Made by a program: the position numbers and the translations under genes. Below, one piece after another: positions 47,485-58,856 of a DNA stretch of 64,000 bases. The notes beneath the pieces are model-generated. The model saw only the letters and a program-made list of their open reading frames with translations. It was not told the origin of the DNA and ran no database searches. Numbering within the stretch: the stretch's first letter is position 1; each line of letters starts with the position of its first letter. The stretch comes from Lineus longissimus (lineage: Eukaryota; Nemertea; Pilidiophora; Heteronemertea; Lineidae): NCBI RefSeq assembly GCF_910592395.1, contig NC_088308.1, forward strand, positions 9,499,001 through 9,563,000, written 5' to 3'.

Positions 47485-49554
47485 AACAGCGAAGACAAGG
47501 AGTGAATGAAAATATCAGACGACTATCAACAAATATGTATAAGTATGAGGACACCCTCAACCTATCATATGCAAATATCACTAGTATGGTATAATCCAAA
47601 TGCTAAGAGCAAGTATAGTTTTACCTAAACCTACTAATAGACAATGTCAACGTACGAAATAATATAATATAGAGTAAGTATTGTTTCACCAAAACCAACT
47701 GCAAGAAAATATTACAAAGTACAAGATGAAAGAATAGCAAAGAAGTATGATAAATATCTGTAATGTCTTCACCCAAGAAAATACTAACTCCAAAACCTGG
47801 AGAGCATACAACACTCTGGGTAAAGAGATGAACAAAGATGACCTGTAAAATAATCAAACACAATGAGATCTCACAGTTGAAAGATGATCGGCATCCACCA
47901 GACAGCTGTAACAGTTGTAGTGGAAGTTGCAGTTGCAGATCAATGAACCAGGCAGAAGTCCACGTCAACACGGTGTAGAAATCTTGGAGACCAAGTACCA
48001 AACCATCACCCTGCCAAAGGAAAATGTTCACAATTAATGATCAATAATATAAGTGCAAGTACTAAAGACTCACAAATAATACCAATGATGATAAATCAAA
48101 TCAATCCAAAGTCACAAAGGACACCCTGTATAAATGATAAAGTTGTACTACAATATGGAACACACTTTATGCTGAAACAAAAATGAACTGTAAAGTCCAC
48201 CAAGAAACATCAAAGTGATTCCACACACTGTAAGATTCACCAAGTACCATCAAAGAAATACATAGGATCACCTGACCAAAACAAAGTAAACTCAAACCGA
48301 GTCACCCTGTACCTGACAACTAAATCAAAACCACAAGAAAATCCAAAATGACCCAAGAAATTCAAAGTAGTACCACCAAAGTTATTATCATAATTCAAGC
48401 GAACATTATCGAAACCTATTCGATTAATGACGGCAAGTTACGCAACGGCCAGGTCGACAAAGTCAACAAAATTCAAACCGTCTGAATGTCAACAAAAATT
48501 ACCCTGTCTGCGTATGACCTAAACACATCATTGGAAACCAAAAGAATCTTCATGCAAAATAATACACTACTAAGTACATGCGATGCACAAAGACACCATA
48601 GGAAAATAATTGTCAAATAAATTATTTCCAAAATAACTCAAAATCACATGCACTAAGTTTCAAGCATGCAGCATAATGTCACCAGAAAGGAAGGCACCCA
48701 CAGCAAAACCAAGTAAAGACACAAAGTCCCCAAGTGTCACTAGACACCAAAAACACAGGTACACTTTCCCTTTAAATTTTCAAAAACCCAACTACACTGC
48801 ATGGCTGAAAATGTGTCAAAAATTCACAAACAGAATTTTACATAAATTGGTTACAATGACATGCAAACTGAATACAACAACACACAAGCATTCTGTTACA
48901 AACAGAAAGAAATGACAAATCAAAGATAATATAAACTTAAAAGTTCAAATGAAATGAGAATACATGAAGAATGAAAATGAAATGATGAATGAGTTAGCAA
49001 AGAGAACCAAAACTGTCCATGTTACGAACACAGAAAAAGTCAGTTCATAATGTCAGTGTCAATGGTCAAAGTCGGATGTCCACAGCGGAAGTCTTGCACG
49101 AGTCAGTCATGTACACGGTGTACAGCGCAATACGCGGAATACACAGTCAAGCAATACACGGAGTCAAAAGTCACAGCGCGATGCGCGAGACAACGCGAAA
49201 TTTATGCGGGAACGCGGCGAACACTAAAGATGGACCGGTCAAAAGAAAGAACAGTGTCGCAAGTGCACAATGTATCGACGTCAAAACGACAATGGCGGTC
49301 TGCCAAAGTCAAAACATCACGAAGATGTGAAAAAAACCAGACGATCACTGGGCGAATCACTCCCACTACGAAAAACACAACTGCTGGCAGCAGACGATAG
49401 AAATTACTTCACGTCGACGACTCCATGACAGCACACACGACTTCCTCCTGAAGGTTTCGGAAACACCCGTCAGCCATCTTGAATTTTTAAATCACAAAAG
49501 AATGTCCAAGGAATACCTATACCCAAATAAAGTTCAAACGGCTGAGCCCCCAAA
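47485..49554 (-). other. Gypsy 5' leader
   Basis: Leader of 2.07 kb between the 5' LTR and gag, unusually long. It starts with the primer-binding-site candidate and contains a CAAGATGGCTGAC (YY1-like) site near 49471..49485. Short ORFs here (for example 49019..49400) have no recognisable domain. Confidence 0.6.
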
Positions 49555-49910
49555 TGTAATACTGTATTATATCAGTCTTCATGTCCACAGATTCACTGTT
49601 CCAATCCTTGTGACATTGTTGATGAAAAAGGAAGAAATCAAATATATAGAAATGTTTATATTAAACTCATCTGACCAGGTCTACAACATGCATGTACACA
49701 GTTCGGGATCCCAAGGCTAACTGAATTTGGAGGGAAACTCAGTAGACCAGGAAAACTATACAAACAATAATAGCTGATAAAGCACATACAATGAAATGAC
49801 ATAAGGCTCAGGGACCGTGAAGGCCCAAAATAACCTGAGCTAAACCATTGGTCATGGCAGACTTAAAGGGGGAATAAACTCTTCAAACTGTTCAAATTGA
49901 ACCTGTTACA
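49555..49910 (-). repeat. 5' LTR of the Gypsy element
   Basis: Same 356-bp sequence as 40061..40416. Immediately inside, on the element strand, TTTGGGGGCTCAGCCG offers a TGG-initiated primer-binding site. Confidence 0.93.
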
Positions 49911-50873
49911 TTGGCATTGAAGAAATAGTTCATATTTTGGACGATTTTATGTTTGTAACAAGATCAGAAAAGATCGGCCTAGCCAGCCTTGATGCATTCA
50001 AACGCCTGTGCAAGATACTAGGTGTCCCTTTAGCGGACGATAAGACTTTTGACCCGGCCACCATAATGGCTTTTTTCGGCATTGAACTCGACACGGTTTT
50101 AATGGAGGCTCGGTTACCACAAGAAAAGCTCGAAAAAGCTCGGTTTTTGTTGGCTTGCTTACTATCTAATGAAAACTGCTGCCCTTGAGGAATTACAGGA
50201 AATCATTGGCTTTTTGAACTTTACATGCCGCGTGGTTGTTCCCGGCCGTACATTTCTGCGGCGGTTGATTGATCTTACTGTCGGGTTGCTACACCCTAAG
50301 CACCATCGTAATCTAACAAGACAAGTTATGGAAGACTTAAGGGTTTGGCAGACTTTTTTGCAACATTACAATGGTAGATCCTTCTTTTTTAGTGATATCC
50401 TTCTTTCCTCTAAGTCACTCAATTTAACTACTGACTCTAGTAAGATCGGTTTCGGTCTGGTGTTTGGTTCGCTTTGGGCCTACGGGCCCTGGGATAAATG
50501 CTATAAAGATACGAATATAGCAACATTGGAGTTTTATCCAATAGTTTTGTCAGTGCTTTTGTGGCATGCTCACTTTGCTAACACCACGGTAGTTTTCCAC
50601 ACAGATAACATGGCACTGGTATCAGTAATTAATAACCAAACATGTAAAGACCCTCAGCTTCTACATCTGTTAAGAAAACTTGTGCTTGTATGTCTCCAAG
50701 CTAACATTATTTTTCGGGCTGAACATATTCCTTGCGTCTTAAATGTACAGAGTGGCCATCTTTCTCGTCTTCAGATGGAAGAATTTCGGAATGCTTCCGG
50801 AAATTGCAACATGGACATTGCTCAAACGCCGATTACGCCAGACCTTCACCATTCACGCTTTTTTCTAAAATGA
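49911..50873 (+). pseudogene. Ngaro-like reverse transcriptase 3' part and RNase H
   Basis: Resumes at IEEIVHILDDFMFVTRSEK, with LDD as the RT catalytic motif. A frameshift near 50165 follows. RNase H then reads LNLTTDSSKIGFGLVF, NIATLEFYPIVLSVLLW and VVFHTDNMALVSVINNQT, with the expected Asp and Glu residues. It ends at TGA 50871..50873, overlapping the recombinase start. Together with 39410..40060 it forms one broken polymerase gene. Confidence 0.86.
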
Positions 50874-51784
50874 AGGAGATGGTGGCGGCAAATTCATCGA
50901 AGACCTCAACTCAGTCTTATCAGAAAGCATGGCCACTATTTGTAACATTTCTCAACAATTTTTTCAAACCAAACGAGCGCCTGGTGACTCCTTCCGCATT
51001 GATGCTATTCATAGCTTACCTTCGACATAAGGGCTTCCAATCCTCAACTATTTCTACTTATATTTCTGAGGTCAGGTATATGGCCAAATTACAGGGTTTT
51101 CAGGACCCTGGGAGTGGGAATGATTTTCTTGTAAGGTTATCATTGTCGGGCTTATCAAAGCTCTCCGGTACACTTGATTCACGACTGCCTATCACAGTCT
51201 ATTCTACAAAAGTGAATATCAACGGTGGATGCGATTACCGTCGCCCAGTATGATCGTATAATGTTCAAGACCATGCTCTCCCTTGCGTTTTTTGCATTTC
51301 TACGCGTAGGCGAATTCACTGTAGGATCAAATTCGGATCCTCCCATTCTCACATTACAAAGTACCCAGCTTGATAACGCACATCTGGAGCATGGTCTTTC
51401 TGTTCTCTTTGCTCGTTATAAACATAGTAAAGGCTCACGCCCCTTTCTTTTAAAGGTACCCAGACAGGTTAATCGTTCCTTGTGCCCGGTGGGCTTAATG
51501 GCTCAATACTTGTCTATCCGCGCACCAACATCCTGTACTGCGCTATTTGTAAAATCAGACGGCAAGCCTGTTCGGAAAGAAACGTTTCGGTCATTTCTCA
51601 AACTTTGCTACAAGCAAATTCACTGGACCTAAACCTTTATAAATCACATAGCCTGCGCATCGGCAGCGCTAGCCTGGCAGCCTCCATGGGCTACTCAGAT
51701 GAACATATTAGAATTCTCAGCAGATGGAAGTCGGACGCCTTCAGAAAATACATCCGAAATGCGTCTTTTTCTTTGCCAGTTTGA
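50870..51784 (+). pseudogene. Tyrosine recombinase of the Ngaro-like element
   Basis: The N-terminal SAM-like domain reads SYQKAWPLFVTFLNNFF and STISTYISEVRYMAKLQGF. The catalytic domain has the first Arg in FFAFLRVGEF, the HxxR motif in YKSHSLRIGSAS and the nucleophilic Tyr in RWKSDAFRKYIR. This enzyme would integrate the circular cDNA by site-specific recombination instead of a DDE integrase. Frameshifts near 51215 and 51635 split the frame in three. Confidence 0.86.
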
Positions 51785-51849
51785 ATTTTATGTAAAATGC
51801 CGTCAAGCATTGGAAGTGTCTCCATGTACTAGTATGTTAGTATTTTTGC

Positions 51850-52475
51850 TCCGGTTGACAGGTTGTTACCGTGAGTATGGTGTATGATGATAGATTGGGG
51901 ATGGGTTCTGGTCGACAGGTTGTTACCGTTCTCTTCCCTTTTCTATCACCTTCGGTTATGTACATACTAGTTTGTCTGTAGTACGGACATTTGGTTTGAA
52001 CATTTTGGTTTGCGTCAACAGGTTGTTATGCATCCGAGGAGATCCGGGTTTGGCTAGATTTGGTCTTAAATTTTCTTTCCCTTTGCTTGGTGGGGCCGCT
52101 TTTCGCCATGATGCAACTGCGTCATGACGCTAAGCTGTTGGAGTTTTTGACCCCATCTTGCTGGGTTTTACTCGACTCAGTGTCGATTCTTTAAATAATA
52201 AACTCTCATTCGGAACAAATCAACTCAACCCTCGTCTCAGTGTTCATTTTATATTATAAGTCGTAACCTGGGACAAAACAAGTGACCTTGTTCCACGTTT
52301 CGAACTTCATAGGTAGCTTATTATATTGGATATATCACTACAAGTACCCATGGACTTGGTCGGCTGGCCGTACGACATCGGTTATCAATAACTCACTACA
52401 AAGGACTTCCACTCGGGGTTGTGACAATGTCCTAATTGTGACAATGTCCCGGTTGTGATAATGTCCTAGTCAGCA
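51850..52475. repeat. Short spaced direct repeats in the Ngaro-like 3' end
   Basis: GACAGGTTGTTACCGT occurs near 51856 and 51914, with CAACAGGTTGTTATGC near 52016. A second family, TTGTGACAATGTCC, occurs three times in tandem at about 52422..52467. AATAAACTC near 52197 may be a polyadenylation signal. These may belong to the terminal split repeats, but matching copies on the left were not found. Confidence 0.45.
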
Positions 52476-53344
52476 TTGGGACGGTAGTAGAAATGGAGAT
52501 TCCTGGACGATCACTGTTGTTCGCCAGAAATCACCTAAAACTCGAATTATAAGGTTATTCTATTTTCCTCGTACAAGCGTGACTAGTTTCGATGTTCTGC
52601 GAAACAGAAGAGATCCTTGTGGGATATTAGGTAACTTAACCAACCTGGATCTCAGCCATATTTAGTCTCCCTCAATCAATACTTTGAGCATTGTCGTATG
52701 AATTTCAACTATCAAGCAACCCATTTAGTAGTAATCTAAGTATATTGGTCATGTAACCAAATTGACCAATCCCACCGGTCAGATGACCAATCAAGTACGA
52801 CAAATTGACCTCGCTGGTTTCAAGATCCGCTGACTAAAAAAATATTCAATTGACCATACCAAATGGTTGATTAGACACATCTGGCAGTGGTCCTTGGCTA
52901 AATGAGTTGGTCATCTTGACCAACTTTGTTGCGGTATCTTGCTGCATGAAAAAGGACCTTCATTACCTGACTAATCTTTTTAGAAATTTCGATCAGATGG
53001 ATCTACGTTCATGTGATAGAAATGCTACCCAATTCTAGTTTCACCATTGTTATACAAAGTTGGTAACGGGGACCAATATAGGTCTTCTCTAGTAGCGGAT
53101 AGTTAACCAAATTCCTGCCACAGCTACATTATAATTATGATTTGAGAAAAGTGTTTTTTTCTCGAAAAATTTCATTATTAAGAGAATAATTCAAAAACTT
53201 GCAGCACATCAATTAAGATTATTGCTGACAGGTGGGATTGTTAAGAGAGCCGTGAAATTTATATTGAAACCCAATGATCATTCCTACATCATTTTGAGTT
53301 GGTAGGAGATGGCAATCTCTAGGCTCACACCACCATCAGTGTGT

Positions 53345-53655
53345 CCCTCGGGTCTATGAATTAAAAATCGTTTTCGCCCACGCTAGTTGATTATTTGTTA
53401 CCGTTGTTCCATCACTCCCAGCGCCCCCCCCCCAAAAAAAAAATAGGCATATTCAACTCTATTTAGAATAAAACTGATCTTTCTTTATCGTGCCAAAGAT
53501 GTTGAATTGCAGTAGCAAAATACTAGATGAAATCACTTTCATCTGGAACTACAGGCTACAAATAAAGAGAAAACTTATGCTGCCCAGCTCAGTATCCAGA
53601 GCATAACACAAAACTTGAGATTTCAGCTCTGGTCGCCATATCATCCCATTTTTCA
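53345..53655 (-). pseudogene. Decayed paralogue of the two-exon gene (3' part of exon 2)
   Basis: Aligns with the end of exon 2 in both intact copies. TCTATGAATTAAAAATCGTT matches the stop region, ATCGTGCCAAAGATGTTGAA matches the ATCGTGCCAAATGTTATGTA block, and CTCTGGTCGCCATATCATCC matches the conserved CTCTGGTAGCCATATCTTCC. A C/A homopolymer (53425..53443) and multiple indels destroy the frame. It is much more diverged than copies A and C are from each other. Confidence 0.66.
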
Positions 53656-53886
53656 TGCATGTTGGTTTAACGCTTCATAGATAAATAGATTTAAACAGAA
53701 TTTGATATGAAATATACAAATATTTATCATATATTTTGTATTGATATTCTCATCTTTTTAATGTTTTTCCTCCCAGTTTTCGCACTTTCTGCAAAATGGC
53801 CATGCCAAATTTATTGTGGATATTACGAGGCCTAATATGTGTTGGTCTCATTAGAATAATTGGCAATGAAATGAAGCAGAACAATA

Positions 53887-55800
53887 TCATCCGAGCCCGC
53901 TTGGTCTGTGTATTATAAAGGGTTTTCGCCCTTGCCAGTCATGTGTCACAAATGTTCCATCATGCTCATCGGCAGTCAACAGCAAACCATCTTCAACTTT
54001 CTTCAGAACACTAACCGATATTTCCTCATCGTGCCAAATGTTATGTAATCGTGGTATTCGAATAGATATAACAGCATGTGTTTTCTTCCTCAGGCGACAA
54101 ATTGATAAGAGGCTTTTGCCATTCCACCCGGTGCCACAACTGTTACAGTAAGCTGGAAATATCATCTCTGGTAGCCATATCTTCCCTTGAACTACCAAGC
54201 TCTCTTCGTAATTGCTCCTCCTTGTAAACAGAAGCATACAATTACAAATCACATTCCTAACAATAATATCACCAGTACTGGTAATGTGAACAGCGAAATA
54301 ACACTTTATCTGTTTTTTCTGACCAGCATTGAGCACCTTCAACTCTGTTCCGTTTTTCATCAAATGGTCAAATGTATTTACTCTGTCATGTCTGTGTTTT
54401 ATTATAACGATGTTGTAACGTCCGAATACCAAAAGCCTCCTCCTATTTCGCCGAATGTGGTACAATACAAATGCTTCTTTTGCATTGCCCAGTACTGTTA
54501 TCCCATATAAAGAGAGCAACTCGTCGTCTGATTGAGGTAATTCTAAAGTATATGAGCCAGCGTCATGCCCACTTTTAGCATTTATGATGCGGCACTTTTT
54601 TGCTCCTTGAAACACCGCTAGGTTTCCCTGAATGAATTCAACCTTCTCTGTATCGTGCATATGCAGAGATCCTGTGGTGAACAGCAGGTTCTTCTCATAA
54701 TGATAACGCCTCTTGCGGAATATATAAACCACACTTCTGTTATGTCTCATCTCTAATACGTGAAAATTTGAAAATTCATCAAAACAGGCCAAGAAGCCGT
54801 CGAATGAACCTTTACCGGGCGACCACATCCAGAAACGCGATGGAAGGGAAAATGTTTTGTATTGCTGATTTATCTGTCGCTTTCCCTTGAAACAATTTCC
54901 AAGAAGTGAATGATCGAGTATATTGGAAGCGTCCAACTACGATTGAACATGCTGATGTAGTCAGTGTAGTTAGTTACCCGAGCAATTTATTCAAACCGAT
55001 TTCAACACATTTTCATCAATAGATACATGGTATAAGTCTTTCTAAAGATCTCTAACATGAATTCTAGGGGTGTCCCCAACAAATAGTATATGTAGGAGTT
55101 TGATTCTCAAAATTGATTTTTTTTAAACTACAAAAATACTTTCACCGAAATCCTCTCCCTTTGAATCATGGTATTCTTTGGAAGAATTGCCCCAACGACG
55201 CTCTTTTTCTGCAGTTTTGCTGCCATATAAAGCGTTTCTCTATAATATATCCCCGAATGTGATCATGGCCTAGCAGCTGTATACACCAAACAAGCATGAT
55301 AGCTCTCTTCTGATTGGTCAGTACCAAACTGCTGCTTGAGGAAAGTGGCGAATGGGGGCAACGCTATGTCACTCTGTGCTTATGCTGCCTCACATGAAGT
55401 ATCAGTTAGCTCTGGCTTTGGGACCTCTCACTGTATTAGCTAAAAATATACTTACTTTTTTTCTCATGATTTTATCGATTAACCTTTTTGTGAATTCAGA
55501 CTGACAAGACCGACCCAGAAAGATGCAAATGTAACTTTTGCCTTGTTTCTTAAAACTGAACCCGGCTACTAAATCGTGATGTGAGCATCTTATAGAGCAG
55601 TGTAGTCGTGACCTCGAGTCTAACAAGACACTGTTTTGTTGATATATAAACCCGATCTCAGCTTCATTTGAAAGTGGCGCAAATATCACAGCGAAGTTCG
55701 TACTTCTTATTGAGCTGATGAGGCACATAGATGCCGTGATGAAAAATGAATCAAGACTTCGTAATACTGGAAGTTCAGTTGACAATGAATCGATCATCAT
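53887..55800 (-). CDS. Two-exon gene of unknown function, copy C (464 residues)
   Basis: Exon 1 is 55456..55800 (115 codons, ending at a GTAAGT donor in phase 0). Exon 2 is 53887..54936 (349 codons plus stop) and opens directly after a TAG acceptor with ACTAAC words upstream. Exon borders, phase and length match copy A (28500..30537), apart from a two-codon deletion (SL). Neither copy has a stop. Many nucleotide differences between the copies change amino acids: in exon 1 I count about four replacements to three silent changes. The function is unknown; a remote beta-propeller-like pattern is only suggestive. Homology covers the first ~110 bp upstream of the ATG. Confidence 0.55.
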
Positions 55801-55917
55801 TTTGTTGATGTTTTTTCCACTTCAGTAGTTGAGGCTGACACAAGGACCCGCGAACCCTTAATGAGCATTTATAGCGAAGCTTCTAAAATCATTGCCCCTC
55901 ATCCTGATATACATAAT

Positions 55918-55957
55918 TAGTCTCCGTCAACCTACGTATGTAGGGTTGAAAGGAGAC
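55918..55957. repeat. 40-nt hairpin at the right edge of copy C
   Basis: AGTCTCCGTCAACCTA pairs with TAGGGTTGAAAGGAGACT around CGTATG. It lies exactly where similarity to copy A stops, so it may mark a transposon end or breakpoint. Confidence 0.45.
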
Positions 55958-56380
55958 TCTTGAAATCTTTTATGATTCATTGTTGTTATAAGTTATTCTT
56001 GCTACAAACAAATTTTCGCGTCAACAATAGTGGTCAATACAGGCAGGGCCTTGGAGCGAGGCGACGGCGTTGATAAGACGATCAAGTTCCGGTCATGCGC
56101 AAGTCGCATGTGCAGAATAGTGTTTAAGGCACATGTGAAATCGTTGAATTATTCATCGCAAAAGTAAGTGAATTTTTTGTTCTGAGCCGTCCCGTGGTAT
56201 GGTTATTCTTCAAGCAGGGCCATTATTTACAGTTAGGTGATTGTGGTGAGCGAAGTATGTTGATGGATGGCAACTATTTCATGTGATACAAAACGAGTTG
56301 AAAACGGAGATCGGCCGATGATGGCCGGCATGACCAGATGACAGGTTAGGTTGCATGCAGCAGCCGCATGCAAAGATGCA

Positions 56381-56789
56381 GGGTCATCCTAAAATGCGTC
56401 CACCAGCGTCCACCAGGTTTAAAATCAAGTTTAGAGTTATCAAAATAAAATCTAATGGCAATAAATGAAATAAGCAGAACATTTTCCGTGTTTCATGAAG
56501 ATTTCGTGACATTTGTTTGTAAAATGAGCAAGTTATTGCCTAAAATGTACCAGCGTCCACCACCCTGTCGGCGGCCATCTTGGATTCAACTTGGAGGCAA
56601 TGACAGGGCTTCATAACACTAATGGAGGCTTGTGATTTTAGATAGTAACTCCCTTATCTTACACCCCAATGTCATGAAGTTTTCAAGAAATGCGTTTATG
56701 GTGTATTTATTTCGTTTATGATTACTAAATTTCATTTTGATGACTTTATATCTGACTTTAAACCTGGTGGACGCAGTTTAGGATGACCG
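56381..56789. mobile_element. 409-bp MITE with long inverted repeats and 8-bp target duplication (hAT-like)
   Basis: Ends GGGTCATCCTAAAATGCGTC and GACGCAGTTTAGGATGACCG. The inverted repeats continue for about 90 bp. AAGATGCA is duplicated on both sides (56373..56380 and 56790..56797). Eight bases suit hAT-type insertion. The interior has a second GCGTCCACCA block and a CCATCTTGGATTCAA word. No coding capacity. Confidence 0.8.
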
Positions 56790-57107
56790 AAGATGCAGTC
56801 AGAATTTGCCAAGCACTTTTTTGACCAGTTGCCATGAGAGGTCACGATATCTAATGGGGATTGAGAGTGTAAACTTTAATATATATGATATTACAATACT
56901 CCATCAACGGTACCGCCTCCCCTCCTCAGTTTGTACATTCCGCGCACGCGGAACAGTGGCTATGTACTGCACATGCGCTTTTCATAATGGCGTCGTGTAA
57001 ACATCATGTAACACGAGGCGACATAATCCCGGGCCCCAATCGGACTGTCGCCTACTAAAAAATACCGCTAGGTAATAGCATGTAACTTTCTTTTCCCCAT
57101 CTTCAGT

Positions 57108-58856
57108 ATGCCTGGTCAAAACAAAAGACAAAGCACCAGATCGTCCTTGTTTACTGAGTCCGAGGATGTAGCTTACGAAAAGGTTTTGAAGAAGGCTAAG
57201 GAAGTGAATGTGAAAGAGAAACAGGACCACAGACAGAGCCAGGCGAGGCAAGTGATTGCAAAGGAACAGACGCCCTCAACTAGGACATCATTTGAATCAA
57301 CAGAGACATAGTAAGTTCCACATTGATGCTCTCATACGCCACACACACACCACGTATAACATCAATATTTCTGAATGTTACCCCCCCCCCCCCCCCCCCC
57401 GCATTTACCTCTACCTGTGCCACATACATTAATTCTGTTGTCAACACGTACTGCTCATGATAACTCTGCTAAACCCACCCTTTTTACTTCCAGCAAGCAA
57501 AGCCCTGTCAGAACAAGTCACTTCACTTCTATTCAGACCACACTTACCAGAACCACACCACCAGCTGCGCGTTCCTATACTGCATCTTCACCACAGCGCC
57601 ATCATTATCAAAGGTATTAGTTGTGATTCACTATTGTATGAAGTGCCATTTCTTGATGATGATGATGATGATGATCCAGCCTAATTACGCTAATGCAACC
57701 AATGCCGCACTCCCCTCGTATTTGTTGGGTTTTCCCCCAAACTACTGCTTTGTTACAATTAACACTCCACTGAAATTGACGCCCTGCCTTCATGGCCAAC
57801 CAATCCTCTAAATCATTGATAATAACAGTGATACAAAACTTATTTTCACCCTTGTTTTCACTTCAGTCCATACAGTCCTCTCGCATGTTCACCATCACCA
57901 GGACGTAGCAGTGTTGCATATCCATACAGTCCTCTCAAATGTTCACCATCATCTGGACGTAGCAGTGTCGCGTCTTCAACGCAAAGCAGCATTTCTCATG
58001 CGTAAGTTCTGCCTCACAACAATTAGTACTATTATTACAACACTATCATCACCTTTTCAATCATGCTACAACTAAAACAAGCTTGCACAATTTTAAAATG
58101 AATGTGACTGGATGTTTTTCCTAGAGTTTAGTTACAAAACATTTTCTTCACGACAACAATTAATTTCTTTCTCATTTGTTAATACTTTCCCTCAACTTTC
58201 AGCATATCTACCCCTACTAAGACAACACCACCACCGCTAGGGCGAGGCAAAGTTGCTCTCTCACCACAAGGCAGTGATTCAAACGCGTAAGTTTTCTATA
58301 CAATCCCCATTTAGTGAAGAATGGCATCTACCTTGTACATGTGCATGCACTGTTGACAAAGGTGATGTTTTATATTGACAGTAATCCTACGGCAACAGCA
58401 CAACTCTGCATTACACTTGTCCTTCACATCAAAAGATACTGCAATTAACTTCACAATCAACCTTTGATATTTGTACCCCAACACTGCAGAGACAGCACAT
58501 CTCCTATTAGGACACCTAGGCTATGTACCAAAGAACAATGCATATACATCGTCTCTTACAGTGCTTCATTTTATTTCAGTACATCAGATGATGCTTGGCA
58601 AGACGCCATCTTCTCCGGACTCTACCATCTCACACAACACAACGTGGAGGTCGGTTCAGCGGGCGTGAGGCGTGGTGTTCGTCTCGCAAAAACAAACCTC
58701 GCCAAGGTAACATTTCATCACAACAAAGAGATAGATTCACTCAAACAGGCTCTTGCAGAGGTTAAAGGCCAAGTTGTCAAGTATCAACAAATGGAAAACC
58801 ACACCCATGTTAAACTCATGGCTGCTAACAAAAGCATCAGTACCCTGCAAACATAA
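57108..58856 (+). CDS. Five-exon gene for a Ser/Pro-rich protein with a coiled-coil C-terminus (302 residues)
   Basis: Exons 57108..57310, 57494..57613, 57867..58001, 58203..58286 and 58490..58856 all have canonical borders, and all internal junctions are phase 2, summing to 909 nt without a stop. The N-terminus is basic (MPGQNKRQSTRSSLFTESED). Exon 3 holds a 54-bp tandem duplication (PYSPLACSPSPGRSSVA, then PYSPLKCSPSSGRSSVA). Exon 5 encodes an acidic/aromatic segment (TSDDAWQDAIFSGLYHLTQH) and a heptad-like coil (NKEIDSLKQALAEVKGQVVK). After the TAA the same frame stays open for 48 more codons (58857..59003), continuing the coil, so TAA may be a recent truncation. It sits just upstream of a Helitron Rep gene and may be that element's accessory ORF or a host gene. 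Family unknown. Confidence 0.6.
57378..57400. repeat. Poly-C tract
   Basis: About 22 consecutive C residues in intron 1 of the coiled-coil gene. Comparable C or G runs occur near 606..620, 1838..1855, 7166..7180, 25783..25796 and 29981..29991. Confidence 0.8.

Larger units (their letters stand above)
40061..49910 (-). mobile_element. Full-length Gypsy (Ty3-type) LTR retrotransposon inserted in Ngaro RT
   Basis: Two 356-bp LTRs (TGTAAC..ATTACA on the element strand) look identical. They are flanked by the 4-bp target duplication TTGG (40057..40060 and 49911..49914). The element reads on the minus strand: 5' LTR 49555..49910, a primer-binding-site candidate TGGGGGCTCAGC two bases inside, a 2.07-kb leader, gag, protease remnant, RT, RNase H, integrase, a 0.96-kb 3' region, then the 3' LTR. 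Identity of the LTRs means a very recent insertion. The pro/pol junction is rearranged, so this copy is probably not autonomous. No envelope gene is present. Confidence 0.93.
35025..52487 (+). mobile_element. Ngaro/DIRS-like tyrosine-recombinase retrotransposon, inactive, with nested insertions
   Basis: Plus-strand order: SGNH-hydrolase ORF, minisatellite, gag, reverse transcriptase/RNase H, tyrosine recombinase. No DNA methylase-like domain lies between RNase H and recombinase, which favours Ngaro over DIRS1. Copy C of the large repeat flanks it on both sides. Boundaries are approximate because I did not resolve split direct repeats. A 1.7-kb TIR element (in gag) and a 9.85-kb Gypsy element (in RT) are nested in it. 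Without these the element is about 5.9 kb, normal for the group. All ORFs carry frameshifts or stops. Confidence 0.78.
52488..55912. repeat. Copy C (main part) of the large repeat
   Basis: 52488..53300 matches copy B. 53785..55912 matches copy A, including the complete two-exon gene. The beginning of copy C lies left of the Ngaro-like insertion, at about 34965..35024. Relative to copy A it lacks about 120 bp near 29873..29992 and gains the 52520..53780 segment. Confidence 0.78.

Noticed and set aside
49019-49400. Extra ORFs in the Gypsy leader as an accessory gene
   Set aside because: They run antisense to the element, have Thr/Arg/Cys-biased composition, and show no recognisable domain.
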